A stretch of DNA of 64,000 nucleotides from Hevea brasiliensis (GCF_030052815.1 NC_079495.1:116972194-117036193), one strand, 5' to 3'; shown: positions 10,378 through 22,900, counted from the stretch's first letter. The notes: generated by a model from the letters alone, not told the origin. Translations and numbers: made by a program.

Positions 10378-12189
10378 CTTGTGTTTTTTATTTACTGGGA
10401 TGAATTTAAAAGTTCTTTTTTTTGTTTGTGATTAGATCTTGGTAAGATTGGAAAATACTAAATTAAGTATGGATGAGTATTGAATCAACTCCCACTTGAT
10501 CGGATAAGCTCAGACACGGAACTTAAGATCGATTATTAATCGTGAAACAACTATTTAAAGGGATTAGATAAATTTAACCGTGAGTGCGAGATCGAAAAGC
10601 CTTGTGATCGAGAATTGATTAAAACTTGGATGCATATATAAAAATGATTTAAGAACAAGTCTTAGTCTGAATTTGATGAGTTCGAGACCACTTATTAAAG
10701 ATCGGTTAAAACATTAACTTGGTTAAACACTTGAACAATTCGGGCGAGGTAACTAATCACAAGATGTCTCGAAATTTGGAATCTTAAACGTGAGGAGATC
10801 GAAAAACAAAATACAAAATCAGATGGTCTGAAAATTAATCAAAACGAGTTGGGGAGATGGCAAAAAACTTGGTTTGAGTGCACTTTGAAATTTATTATTT
10901 ATCTAGGAGGTTACTAACTCAAAGAAAATGACCTAGGGTCAGATAACTAGTTGAGATCAGTCAAACGCCTACTAGGGGGATCAACATAATTGCAATTATT
11001 TGAACTATGATTTTGAAGATTGACCAAAATATGGTGTCTACAGCTAAAACTGAAATTTCCTGTGATTCCAGCAAAATGCCCTGTGACCCCTATGTAGTAA
11101 ACATAGCATATCTCTCATTGTATAACTCCAATTGAGATGATTCAAAATGATTTAGAAACCTAAGACATAGGCCTACAACTTTGTTTGAGAAACTTTGTTC
11201 AAATTTTGGGTGCAAGACACTTGAATATTGAGTGCAAAACTGAGGTGAAAACTTGGAAACCTAGAAATCACAGGATACTGCATCTGTGAACCAGGATTGC
11301 AAATTAGCCATAACTCACTCTATAAAATCCCAAATTGAGTGATTCTTGAACCTGAGTAATCTTAAGACATAGGAAAATAATTTATATGGAGAATATAAAG
11401 TCAAATTATGACTGTAGCCTATTCAAAATGGCTTGACAAAGTAGTTCTAGAATCTGCCTGAATTCTGGATTGCCCTAAATCTGGAAATTGGTCACTTGAT
11501 CAATTTTGATAAAATGGCTATAACTTGAGCTAAACATATGTAAATTAAGTGATTCTAAAGCCAAAATAAACCTAAAACATAGATCTATAAATCTTTTAGA
11601 GAAGGTATAGCCTAATTTCTGCTATACCTTAGTCAAAATTATTAATGAAGTTAAGGCAATAAATCTGAAAACTATGCAATATCAACATAAAGGCTTAAAT
11701 TGTGAATGGTACTTAATGCCAATGGCATGATTGGCATGAATGACTTGTGGAATTGTGTTTGAGACCTATACTCCCACAATGGATGAAATGATGACATAAC
11801 GATAAATTATTGAGAATGTTAAATTGTTAACAATGATAATTAGCTCGAGTATGCCCAGATAGTAGTGTAAGGGTTAGATAAATTGGCATGCCAAGAAGTG
11901 ATGAGACTATCAGTACTACATTTGGCTTTTATGCCTAGATACCATTGGCAGGCACCGAGTGTCTGATGTGGTTATCCTTTATTCATGTTTAGTTTGATGG
12001 CTTTTATGCTTAATTACATAGCATATTCGGTAGGCACCAATGTGTCTGATGGTATGATGGCCCGAAGCATCGAGTGTCCAGTGCCAGTATAACCCACATA
12101 TCCTGTCCAAACAGTCTGATTAGAGGTTATTTAAACACTGAAATAAATTAAAAAAAGTTGAATATTAAAATAAAGACAAAGGAAGACCT

Positions 12190-12297
12190 CAAGAAAATAA
12201 ATGTTTCTTAAGGTTATAAAAATGTGTAAACATGAGGGAACAAGAAAATAAATGTTTCTTAAGGTTATAAAAATGTGTAAACACGAGGGAACAAGAA
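12190..12297 (+). repeat. 51-bp tandem duplication in LTR
   Basis: The block beginning 'caagaaaataaatgtttc' at 12190 recurs at 12241 with one base change ('acatgaggg' versus 'acacgaggg'). It is a local duplication inside the solo LTR. Confidence 0.9.
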
Positions 12298-13050
12298 AAA
12301 AACTGTGAAAGGTGCTTAAAATTATTATGTAATTAAATAATGAAGTGACAACAAAAAAGGTTGATATTACAAATTCTATATTTCTTCTAAATGATTCATG
12401 ATTGAATTAGATGCGCATTTTCTTATATTACTTCAAGTATGAAATTATTACTTTTATTTGTATATTGTACTTTTATTCTATTAATGCACTACTAAGTAGA
12501 ATTGCTTTGCGCGATGGTTTTTTCTCTCACATAGGTTCTGGTGATAAGGCTTAGTAGACCTTGAGACAGGGAGTTGTGAGCCGATCTACAGAAGTGTTAC
12601 TATTACCTCTACTCATCTTTTGGTAGGGCTCACTAGCCCACAATTATGCATGACTATATGTTGTAATTAACCACAAGTTTGTAAATTAAATTTTGAGTTG
12701 TATAAAATTTTGTACATCTTGTAAGTAATGAAATGCAAGAAATTCATGTATGGAAATGAATGGAGTTGATTATGTTAATGAATCTGGGATTTGATTGAGA
12801 TGTTGGATTAATACAATTGAGATTATATTATTTGAGATGAATTAAACTGTTTAAGGATTTAACAGGTAATTTTATTAATAATACGGAAAAACTCTTATAG
12901 TTTTTTTCGTGTAAAATTCCTCTATTAAATTAAGAATGAAATATGGATATTAAATAAAATAAATTGAATAAGATAAGACTTGGTGCTTTGGCATAGGATG
13001 TAACATTCCTTTGCTCGGCTACACTATAAATCGGATAAGAGGGTGTTACT

Positions 13051-13729
13051 GTGCCAACTCCTACTGGTGAATAAAGGGAGAGCAAGGAAGCTCCTCTTCC
13101 TCCCCAACTAGTTGCTCCTCAATCACTTAACCAAATGTTGGCTTGGTAGTCAATTGTAAAACATTTTAAGCTTACTGCTTAGTTTAACAAAAAACATACC
13201 CTACCGGCAGACTGAGCTTACTTAGACCAAGATGATGATGACGACCTCGTCCTCTGGTTGATGTCTCTTCAAATGGAGTGGCTAGCCTATTCCTAGATTT
13301 TAAGGGAAAGAAACAGGGCTCTTCAAGGATTCATCAAAATGTAGGAGATAAAGATTGGTCTTCTTGCTAATTTGGTGTCCTCTGAAAAGAAGATCCAAGA
13401 TCTGGAGGGCGAGCTGCCCGAGCTAAAGGAGAAATTATCTCATTAGGAAGGTGATTTGTGGTTTGCCTAGGGCATTATGACTGTGCTTACCAAGAAGATT
13501 GAGGAGCAAGATGCAAAATTAGCTGCCACTAATGAATGACTAACTGATATTTATGTGAATCCCAAGATGATATCTTGGCTAAGCTTTAGAAGTGCTATCT
13601 TGGTGAAGACTTTTCGTGGATAAAAGAACTTAGTAGTGGTGGTTAGGGAGGTGATAGGGCGGAGAAGGTTGTTACCGAGCATAGGGATGAAGGTGAAGAT
13701 ATAAGTCCCTTTACCTAGAACTTTGTAAA
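13051..13729 (+). pseudogene. antisense gene of the Tat element, 3' part
   Basis: This continues the frame interrupted at 4748. It encodes charged, helical stretches ('EKKIQDLEGELPELKEKL' at about 13385-13437) and then 'KCYLGEDFSWIKEL' (about 13590-13632), matching the 'KCYPDEDFTWLEEL' block of the second copy. Stops occur throughout, so the gene is dead. The stretch from 13730 to 13917 is its 3' flank and shows nothing else. Confidence 0.7.
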
Positions 13730-14065
13730 ACTCTTCTTTTGAATGAATATTTCTCTTTTTTTTTCCTTCACTTATTTTTTTGTTCTTATCCATCGTAAAT
13801 TTGTTCAACAGCAGTTTGCTCGAACCAATATACTGAATAAAAACATGTATTGATGAGTTCCTTTCAAGTAAAAATGTTTAGACTCGCAGGTCGAGCAAAA
13901 ATATAATTAATGGTTTCTAATACATGCATTTTGTATAGTCATTTAGGTTTAATTTCATGGCCATTTTATTTATTTGTTAGTCACTTTTAGCTAATTTTAT
14001 TAGTTATTTAGATAGTTTTTCATGATTGTCAATTTTTGGATTAAATTGTAATTTTGCTTTGTTTT

Positions 14066-17000
14066 TGTAACACCCCTATTTGTATAGCCTGATAGATTTC
14101 ACTGTTCCGGTGACCGGTGTCAGTCCGGACAATTAAGGGAATTAGAACCATACTTGAGACAACTAGAGAAACCATAAACACAAATAATTAGTAATGTTCA
14201 ATTAGTTAACTATAAATAAGAAAAATAGAACATAAGAAGTTAAACGAGCCGAGAGTCACAGCAATGGGTGACCTTATCGGGAACGACTGCGAAGTCATTT
14301 TAAACTCAAATTTCGAACCGTAAAATGTGACGCTGCGGTCCTTAGGACCCTTATGAACACAGTGGAAAAGAGAAAATCACGAAAAAGAACTGTTAAGCCA
14401 GTCAAATAATTAGGTCAGGGAGCCGAAAGAAATATGGAATTATTTGCAAACCGGGATGAACCGGCGAGGGGCAATTTGGTCAATTGACCTCGAGAGCTGA
14501 CTCCTGACCTAACTGTCAAATAAAATCGGAGAAAAGAAAATTTCGGAATCGATAATTAAATTAAAGAACTAATAGAAAAATATAATAATAAAAAAAGAGG
14601 AAAATGAAAAAGTAAAAAGGTGATGACATCATGCATGACCTCATGCATGATGTCATAAAAAAAATTAATTAAATTATTTATTAATTTAGATTTTGTGGTC
14701 TTCCATAAGCCAAATTTATAAAAGAAAAGAAAAGAAAAAAAAATAAAGCTGTCTTCTTTCTTCTTCCCTTTGCCGCCTCCCTTTCTCCATAAGTCCTCCA
14801 TGAAAAATTCTCCATTAAAGCTTGCACTCAAGCTTTAATTTCTCCACTTAGTCTTAATAACTTCCTTAAAAACCTTACTAGAACTTGTTATTGCAACTTA
14901 AGAAGAAGATTACAAGAAGAAAGAAGAGCAAAAGATAGGGTTTTGAAGATTTAAGAAAGGTTAGTGTGCTAACTTACAATTTATTTCTTTAAATGCATAA
15001 TTAGTTGTTGAAATGAGCTTAGAAATTAATTAAATGAAATAAATATGGGGGGGAGTACCAAACTGAAATTTCAGCCTGTTGAAGGGGAGTATGATTTTGT
15101 ATGGTTTGATGGATTTGAATGAGTTTAAAAACCTTATTTAGTTGAATGGTTAGGATTAAGAACACTAATTGTGATTAAATGCATGAGATAGATGAGTTAG
15201 GGTTTTGAATATTAGGGTTTGTGAACCAAAAATGTGAGAAATGAGTAAATGATATCTTTGACCAATTTTGAAGTGAAAAGTGGACAATTATGACCAAATG
15301 AGATGTGTGGGAATGGTTGGAAATCAAATTAAATTCGGAGGTTGTATGGTCATGCTGCTGGCAGCATGACCAAGTCAACTTTGAAGGACCAAAACTAAAA
15401 TTTTACAAGTCCAATTGATATGGCACCAATTGGGGATGAAACTAGACATAAAATGACACAATTTTCATTTAGGAACCATGCCCAAAAAGTGACCAAAACT
15501 TAGTGAACAAATTGACCAAAGTTGAATAAGAGCAGTCTGCCACTGTACAAACTGACCAAATGAACAGTGTTTGTTCATTTGGTCATAACTCGAGTTATAT
15601 AGGTCAAAATGACCTGAAATTTTACCAGGATTAGATGAGATATAGACCTAAAACTTGCATGAAGAACACAAGTCCAAATTCTGCCAGAAACCAAGCCATT
15701 TGGCCACCCCAAGTTGGTGACTCAAATCTGCCAGCACCAATATTTGCCCAGAAAATCTGGGTTGTGTTCAATCCGGCAGCCCTAGTTCAAATGGCCATAA
15801 CTTGAGCTACAAAACTCCAATTGGGGTGATCCAAAAATGAGAATAAACTTAAGACAATAAGGAACATTTTCTATGAAGAAAGATTTGCCAAATTCCAACA
15901 GTAGATTGACCAATGGAATAGTGCAACTAGGAGCACCAAAACTGAAAATTTGACAATTTTGCTTGAAGAACTTAAGCTTTGAGTAAATGACCAAAACCAA
16001 CAAATTTAATGACCAAAATGTAGTATGTGGGTGAAGTTGGAGTTCCCATACCTATTAAGCCTTAAAAAGTCAATAATTTGACTTGAATAGTGTAGTGAAT
16101 AGTAACCCGAAACACAAAAACTTCGAGAACGTCGAATTTAGCACGTTAGAGCTAAGTAAAAGTGAAGTTAAATTTATTTTTTGATTTATGCTAAGTTATG
16201 GTACTGAAACACTGTGAAATTGTGTATTTCAGCTGAAAAAGACTTGGAAGCTCTGAGTGACTGAGTCAAGGCCTAAAGGAGACTCACGTCAGGTCTGTGC
16301 ACGGTAATTTTTATTTGAATATATGATTCTTGAAAAATTGATTTTTTTTTTAGCTAGTTACGAATTGTGTTGCCATTTATGATTGTGAATATGACTTTGA
16401 AAGTTTACCAGATTTCCAATAAATTATTTAAATAAATTGTTTTGAATTGATTTTGTGTTCACACTTAGCATGACAGTATCACACTATTCCTCCTCCATTT
16501 ATGGGGTTGAGATCATTTATTTTCCTCCCTCTCTGGCTTGCCAGTTGAGGTTGAGATCGGATGAGTACTCATTAGCTAGCTAGCCACCTCCCTCATTGAT
16601 TTCGATTAATGGGGTTGTAGATTGCTTTGTCATGGTGTACAACATGGCATTGATCGGAAATTTTATGCCATGGCTTAAGTTGTGTATGATTTTGGCAACA
16701 CTGTGTTTAATGAATTAATTGACTAAATGGTGTTATTATGAGCTTTGATATTTGTGAAATGTGATTGAGAAGTATTCAAATTGTGTTTCATCAATGAATG
16801 ATTTATGTATTGCATTTTAAATTTTTATTGTGCACCACTGAGTATTTTTATACTCAGCGATAGCTTATTTTGCTGTCGCAGATAAGAGCAAGGAGAAAGC
16901 AGCAGAGTGAGCTGCTATCGAATTGTGAACCACATCGATCATTTTGTACGGGTATTATTTTATACCCTTGTAGATAATTTTGATGTAAATATAGAAATTT

Positions 17001-17530
17001 TGTATGTATCAATGTGAGTTGAGCAGTTGTAAATAAATTGTAATAATATTATTTTGGATTTTCTTCTGTGAATTAATAATTGTACATGTGAATTTCATAT
17101 TTTATGCCTTGTGAATTGAGTTGTTAAATATTTTGAGATGATAAATTTTGATTTGAATTGTGGAATTACTTTGAAGTGATTTGAATTGAGTTGGTTGAGA
17201 TTTATTAGAGGTTGGGAGTTGTGAAAAATTTTTGGAAGTGTTTTTCTCAAGTATTTGAAGAACTGTTTTCTCTAATTACAAACGGAACTCTGTCAAAATT
17301 TTTATAAAATTTGCAGCAAAATTTAAATGGACAAAAATTTTTACTAGTATTTAAACTTTGAATAAATGATTTTTAATTTCTACCAAAATGCTCACCACTT
17401 CCAAAATGTAAGTAAATTATTTTAAAATCCCTTGTAGGGTACTTAATGAGTTATCGGTAGGTGAAGTTTGGTAGTTCATTAAGTATTCTACGGGATCATG
17501 CTATGCCTTACAGTGGGGTAAGGTGTGACA
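14066..17530 (+). mobile_element. solo LTR of a chromovirus
   Basis: It starts 'tgtaacacccctattt', ends 'ggtaaggtgtgaca' and is flanked by GTTTT at 14061-14065 and 17531-17535. Its length is 3465 bp. Near the 3' end TACTTAATGA (17440-17449) and TCATTAAGTA (17476-17485) form a perfect 10-bp stem around the conserved 'gttatcggtaggtgaagt'. No protein gene is visible; small open frames are chance. Confidence 0.88.
16838..16878 (+). other. double hairpin in LTR
   Basis: CTGAGTA (16838-16844) pairs with TACTCAG (16851-16857). CGATAGC (16858-16864) pairs with GCTGTCG (16872-16878). The first stem is one pair longer than in the other LTRs. Confidence 0.6.
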
Positions 17531-17639
17531 GTTTTGTAGGTAAAATTGTGTTTTTGAGGGACTAAAAAGAAATTATGCCAGTGAGGAGTGATTCCTATAG
17601 CCAAAGATGTCAAAAACAAAGTTGAAAGTTGAAGAATGC

Positions 17640-18120
17640 AAAGTGGCCGAAATGTGCATAACTTACCACATAAGTTGTGCAATTTTGCATAGGGAGAAGA
17701 ATCAATTTTCCAAATCTGCCGAAACTTGCATAAATCACTGCATGACTTATGCAGACTTACTCCTTGCTTATGTAGCTTCATGGAAAACTGCATAACTTAT
17801 GTAGTCTCGCACTCTGCTTATGCAGTTTCACGGAGGAGATAATCAAAATAGCTGAAATCTGCATAAGCTATTGCATAACTTATGCAGATCCATTCTTTGC
17901 TTATGCAGCTTCATGCAGAGAGCCCCAAACATGCTGAAAACTACATAAGGGCCTGCATAACTTATGCCGTCCACTTATGCAGTTTCATAGAAGACTCCAA
18001 AGCTTGAAAAAACTGCACAACCAACTTGCATAGCTTGTGCAACATCATGAGAAGCACCTGGAACCACCAATTTTGCATGGAATCTGCATAAGAAACTTGT
18101 ACAACCTGTGCAACTCTTCA
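17640..18120 (+). repeat. diverged repeats of a palindromic 'tgcataacttatgcag' motif
   Basis: Many variants of tgcataa/ttatgca occur here, at about 17650, 17728, 17745, 17790, 17815, 17860, 17877, 17903, 17955 and later, often paired so that each can fold back on itself. They lie just before the TATA box of the 13918-19205 element, so they could be a repeated upstream element; this is inference. Confidence 0.6.
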
Positions 18121-18195
18121 TAATGAGCTGGCAAAAGATTTCCTCATGCGAACTTCACCTCAAACACACCATTTTAGGGCTATTTGTCAGAAAGA

Positions 18196-18204
18196 TATAA
18201 ATAG
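18196..18204 (+). promoter_or_regulatory. TATA box of the LTR-like element
   Basis: TATAAATAG in 'agatataaataggtcctt' lies about 1 kb before the element's right end, a plausible U3/R position for an LTR promoter. Confidence 0.45.
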
Positions 18205-19205
18205 GTCCTTATCCCATTTCAGAAAGGGAGGGAAGAAGAAAGTGGACAGAGGTAGAGAAAACGTCAAAAAATAGAGCACAAGGCACCACTTCCCTTTTCT
18301 GGATCAGATTTGGCTTCTTCTTCTTTTTTTCCCTATTTCCTACCTTTCTTGTATTGGGTTTCTTAGTTCTTAGCTTAATTTTAAGATTTATTTCCATATT
18401 TACTTAGAATTTATTATAAATATTATAGATAGTGAGTAGTTTTCATTAGATTCTGGAGTTGGGATGTAATATTTGAGATATTTTGTGGATTTTGATTGGG
18501 TAATCCATATTTTGTGGTTTTAATGAAGTTTTATCCATTTCTTGTGTGCTCAATGACATGCTTAGTCTAGGATCCCATTAAGTATTGTTCTTAATCCATG
18601 GTTGAAGTACCGAAAGGAGAAAACCTTGTGATAGATAATCAAGAAATTGGACTTAATTAACTGATCTAGAAATAGACTAAGGATTAGGAGGATTTACAGA
18701 TTAATTAAGGAACTTAATGGGTCTTGATTAATTTTAACTCCACGAAAGTAGGATTAGATAGATTAAGGCACTCTTTGTCTCGCTCGAAAGAGTGTTCAAA
18801 AGATTTAAGAATTAATCTCCTTAAAACCCATAAATTCCATAAGATTGGATAATCAATTTAAAAATCTCAAAATCGCTTGAATATGAACTCCCAAACTCTA
18901 GAATCACCCTTTTATTATTGTTAATTTCTAATTGAATTTAATTGCTTGCCATTTTAAATCTTGCCTTTGCTTATTTTAATTTGCTGCAAATTTAGGTAAA
19001 TCTTTACATTGTTGATTAGATTATTAATTTTACATATATAGATTTTACACTTCAATATCTATCAATCTATTGCTTGAATTTCAAAAATAGTTCAAATTAG
19101 TCAATTTTTATATAAAAAATTCAATCATTAACACAACTCTTCGTGGGAACGATATCTTTTCTATATTACTTATACGACCCGTGCACTTGCGGTTGGGACC
19201 CATCA

Positions 19206-19677
19206 GTTTCACTAAAAGAAGTAAGCCTCTAAGTGATAAATGTTCAACCCCTAGGCTGAGTGAAGAAATAAAATAATTAGAAGTATGCAGGCTAAATAAT
19301 AATCAATTTATCAAGTGCTTGCTATAAAATATAAGTAAAAAGGTTCGAGTCTCCTATCTGATAAATTGTCCCTTAACGTTAATCCCTCGTTATTGTTCGG
19401 ATCATATCAGAGTAAAGAATGAACATACTAAGCAATTTCACATTTGAAAAATGCATGAAAAAAAATATTCTTTGTAAACTCAAGCCTTTGAAAAAAATGC
19501 TTAGATGTAGTGTAAAAATGATTGAATTTAATTCAGTAAAGATGCTTTGTTTTCTTGGTTAAAAGCATTTCGTTTTGCCTCAATTCCAAGGTCGAGCATT
19601 TTGCTCGGTTCTATAGATGAGTAATTTAGTGACAATTATCCTCGTATATGAGCTAAGCTTACTTTTTTTTCTTTTTT
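19206..19677. other. spacer of the Tat element
   Basis: AT-rich sequence between the antisense gene and the tandem array. A possible hairpin 'cgagcattttgctcg' lies near 19594. I see no coding signal. Confidence 0.5.
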
Positions 19678-19975
19678 AGCTTAGCAAACTATCATCGTGG
19701 ATGGGTTAAGTACCCTTAAATTTTTTAGCCTGATGGACTATCGCCATGGATGGGCTAAGCACCCTTAGATTTTTTTAGCCTGGCATACTATTACCATGGA
19801 TGAGATAAGCACCCTTAGATTTTTTAGCTTAGTGGGACTATCACTGTGGATAGGCTAAGCACCCTTAGATTTTTTAGCTTAGCAGACTATTATTGTGGAT
19901 GGGCTAAGCACCTTAGATTTTTTAGCCTGGCAGACTATCACTATGGATGGGCTAAGCATCCTTAGATTTTTGGTA
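19678..19975. repeat. tandem array, about six copies of a ~50-bp unit
   Basis: The units read roughly 'ttttttagcctggcagacta' followed by 'tcaccatggatgggctaagc' and 'acccttagat'. Copies begin near 19678, 19724, 19772, 19823, 19873 and 19917 with 80-90% visible similarity. Tandem arrays between pol and the antisense gene are known in Tat-lineage elements. Confidence 0.9.
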
Positions 19976-19999
19976 GTTAAGATCTCTGAAAAAATTCTT

Positions 20000-22900
20000 C
20001 TTTATTGATAATATTTGCAAAGGTTACAAATATTTCATGCTCAGGGCAATACTCTGCCATTTGTTTTAGCTAATTTGTAGGACCTTGAGTGGATGACTTT
20101 AGATATGAAAAAAGGACCAACCAAGTTGTTTCCTAGCTTTCCAGCTTCAGCCACACTACCAGTGACATCGTCCCTCTTAAGAACCAACTCCCTGACCATG
20201 AAAGCTTGGCTTTTGAACTTCCTATTATACATGCTTATCATCTTCTGCATGTATTGTGCCATTCAAACAAAGGCTATCTCTCTCAGTTCTTTTGCCATAT
20301 CGAGGTTAAATCACAGGTGTTCTTCTTATAAGGCTTCCTTGGGTTGTTCTATTCCGGTTGATGGGACATTGGCTTCTGCTGGGATTATTGCTTCTGATCC
20401 ATATACGAGTGAAAATGAAGTTTTCCCAGTTTGACCTTGATGTAGTTCGGTAAGCCCATAAAATGTTCAGTAGATGATCGAGCCATGATCCTTTTGCTTT
20501 GCCTAACCTTCTCTTTAGTCCATGGAGAATTGTTCGATTTGTGACTTCAATCATTATGTTCATCTACAGATGATAGGTTAAAGCAAAACAAAGATTGATC
20601 TCCTATTTGGCACATAGCTCTCTAAACTTATTGCTAACAAACTAGGTGCGATTGTCTATTATGATGACTTTGGGGACTTTGAACCTGTATAATATATTTT
20701 CTTTAATGAAGGTGATTACTCAGTCAGCTATTATATATTGTGTTGCCTCCGCTTCTAGCTATTTGGTGAGGTGGCCAAAGGCAACTATGGTGTATTTACA
20801 TGATCCTTACACCGTTGGAAAAGGTTCGAGGATGTCAATGACCCATTGGTAGAAGGGCCAAGAGCTACCAATTGCTAAAAGTTTTTCTGCTGGTTGATGA
20901 GGAATATTACTATGTTCTTAGCATTTTTTGCATTTTTATACCAAATCTTTAGCATCTTGTACTATGGTAGGCCAAAAGAATCCTTGTCTAAATGCTTTCT
21001 TGGCAATCATTCTTGCTTTTTCATGGCTGTCACACAGTCCTTCATGGATCTCAAGTAAAACTAATAGACCATCTTCTCTGCTGATATATTTAAGCCATGG
21101 TTATAGGTAGGATCTTCTGTATAACCGACCATCAAGTATACTGTATCTTACTAACCTCTGTACTATCTTCTTAACTTCAAGTTGATCTTCAGAAAGTGTG
21201 CCTTGATCGAGGTAGTAAAAAATGGGTGTCATCCATGTTTCTCCTATATCAATCGATGGGGCTTTTTCATCATCCATAGTTAGTATTGTTACTTTTTCCA
21301 GAGGGATAAGCTGTGAGAAGTGTTGTTTGCCTATTGCTGCTACTACTTATGCCAAAGTATCTACTTCTTGATTCTCCTCCTCGATATTTAGAGAATGTTT
21401 ACATCTCCACCATCTGCTCAAATGTGAGTTAACCTGCTTTGAATCCATAGCTCGTATCTTCCTAAGTTTTGGACCTTTACTTAATAGTTTTTGTGTAATT
21501 GGCTAACAACTAGTTGTGTGTCACAATAAATGTTAACTTTTTAGGCTCTTGCCTCTTTGATGATTTGTAAAGCCATGAGTATGGCTTCATATTCGGCAAT
21601 ATTATTTGTTACTTTGCTGTATATTTTAACTTTGCTTTATGTGTTAATTCTAATACTACACCTATCCTTGCATTGGAAGAACTTCATGCTCCGTTTACCA
21701 ATACATTCCATTGTTCCTTCAGTTTTTCTTCATTTTTGGGTACTGGAGTTAGCTCGGCCATAAAATCTATGAGTACCTATGTCTTCAATGTTGTCCTTGG
21801 CATGTATCTGATATCATACGCTCCAAGGATGCAGACCATGTTGCTAATCATCCAAACACTTCTGGTCAGTGTAAGATTTTTCGTAGTGGGTAATTTGTTT
21901 AGACTTCAATGGCGAGGGCTTCAAAGGAAGGCTTCAGTTTAGTTGTTACTAATAAAACTGCATAAACAAGCTCTTCCAAGGTTGGATAATTTAGTTCAGA
22001 TCCTTTTAGTACTTGGCTAGTGTAGTATATTAGCCTTTGCTTACCTTCTTCCGCTCTTATAAGAATTGAGCTAACAGTCTCTTTAGTCACTGCACAACAA
22101 AGAAATAATATCTCTCTCGATTTTAGCGATTCAAGTAATGGAGGTAATGATAAAAATTATTTCAAATGATCAAAAGCTACCTAGCACTCTTTTAACCATT
22201 TGAAGTTATTTCTTGCTCTTAAGGCTCGAAAAAAGGCAGACATTTTTTAATAGAGCAACTAATGAATCTTTTGAGAGCTATAATCTGATTGTTTAGTAGT
22301 TGTACCTCCTTTATGTTGCTTGAAGGTTGCATATCAAGGATTGCTCAAATTTTCATAGGATTTACTTCTATCCCTCGTTCAGATATCATAAAGTTGAGAA
22401 AGTTCCCTGCCTTCACTCTGAAAGTACATTTGTTCAAGTTTAACTTTATCCCTGCTCTGTTTAATACATCAAATGCTTTAGCTATATCTCTGGCATGATC
22501 TTCTAGCCTTCTTGATTTGATTACCATGTCGTCTATGTATACTTCATCTATTCGACCTTTTTGTTCTTTAAATGTATGGTCCACTAGCCTTTAGTATGTG
22601 GCCCTAGCATTTTTTAGACCAAATGACATGGCTGTGTAGCAGAACACTCCTAAATCTATCGTAAAAGTAGACTTTTCTTTGTCTTCTGGATCCATCCTTA
22701 TTTGGTGGTATCTTGATACAACATCAACTAATGACACTACTGTATGTCTGGTTGTTGCATCCACCAACATGTCAATGTTCGATAATGGATAGTGATCTTT
22801 CAGACATGCCTTGTTAAGGTCTACATAGTCAATGCACATTCACCATTTTTCATTTTCCTTTTTGATTAAGACAATATTGGCTACCCAGGTTAGGTATTTA

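Larger units (their letters stand above)
6401..11042 (-). mobile_element. LTR-like unit with Tat-type ends carrying an antisense gene and an eL14 fragment, no gag-pol
   Basis: On the minus strand it starts TGTAGACACCATATTTTGG (at 11042) and ends 'gcgacatcaaca' (at 6401), with 'gtgactcctcac' and 'ggtgcctaacaccttccc' near that end (about 6462 and 6565). These words are typical of Tat-lineage LTR ends. I find each terminus only once, no second LTR, no PBS and no pol. It is therefore either a very long solo LTR with a gene inside it or a deleted element whose two LTRs are fused. No clear TSD is seen (TGTAC before, GCTAA after), which favours a deletion. It interrupts the LTR at 4749-13050. Confidence 0.65.
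4749..13050 (+). mobile_element. solo LTR of a chromovirus, with a 4.6-kb insertion
   Basis: It begins 'tgtaacatcctcac' and ends 'gagggtgttact', where the last base of the expected ACA end is mutated. It is flanked by GTGCC at 4744-4748 and 13051-13055, a perfect 5-bp TSD. Removing the insertion at 6401-11042 leaves about 3.66 kb, the usual size of these LTRs. No gag-pol lies between the ends, so it is a solo LTR left by recombination. It matches 32609-36400 over long stretches on both sides of the internal insertion, for example 'ccctgtgacc' at 11080 and 34470. Confidence 0.88.
13918..19205 (+). mobile_element. LTR-like element with TATA box, split by a nested solo LTR
   Basis: It is flanked by GTTTC at 13913-13917 and 19206-19210. 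The right end 'cccgtgcacttgcggttg' followed by 'ggacccatca' is a common 3' end of plant LTRs. The left end is 'taatacatgc', where TG would be expected, so the left border is less sure. Without the inserted LTR at 14066-17530 it is about 1.8 kb with no coding capacity, most likely a solo LTR. A TATAAATAG box lies at 18196-18204, preceded by repeats of a 'tgcataacttatgcag' motif. Confidence 0.65.

Noticed and set aside
19678..19975. CRISPR-like array
   Set aside because: The units are contiguous, diverged tandem repeats without unique spacers, in a plant retroelement.
20093..20434. 113-codon open frame on the plus strand
   Set aside because: Reverse strand of the Tat integrase C-terminus.
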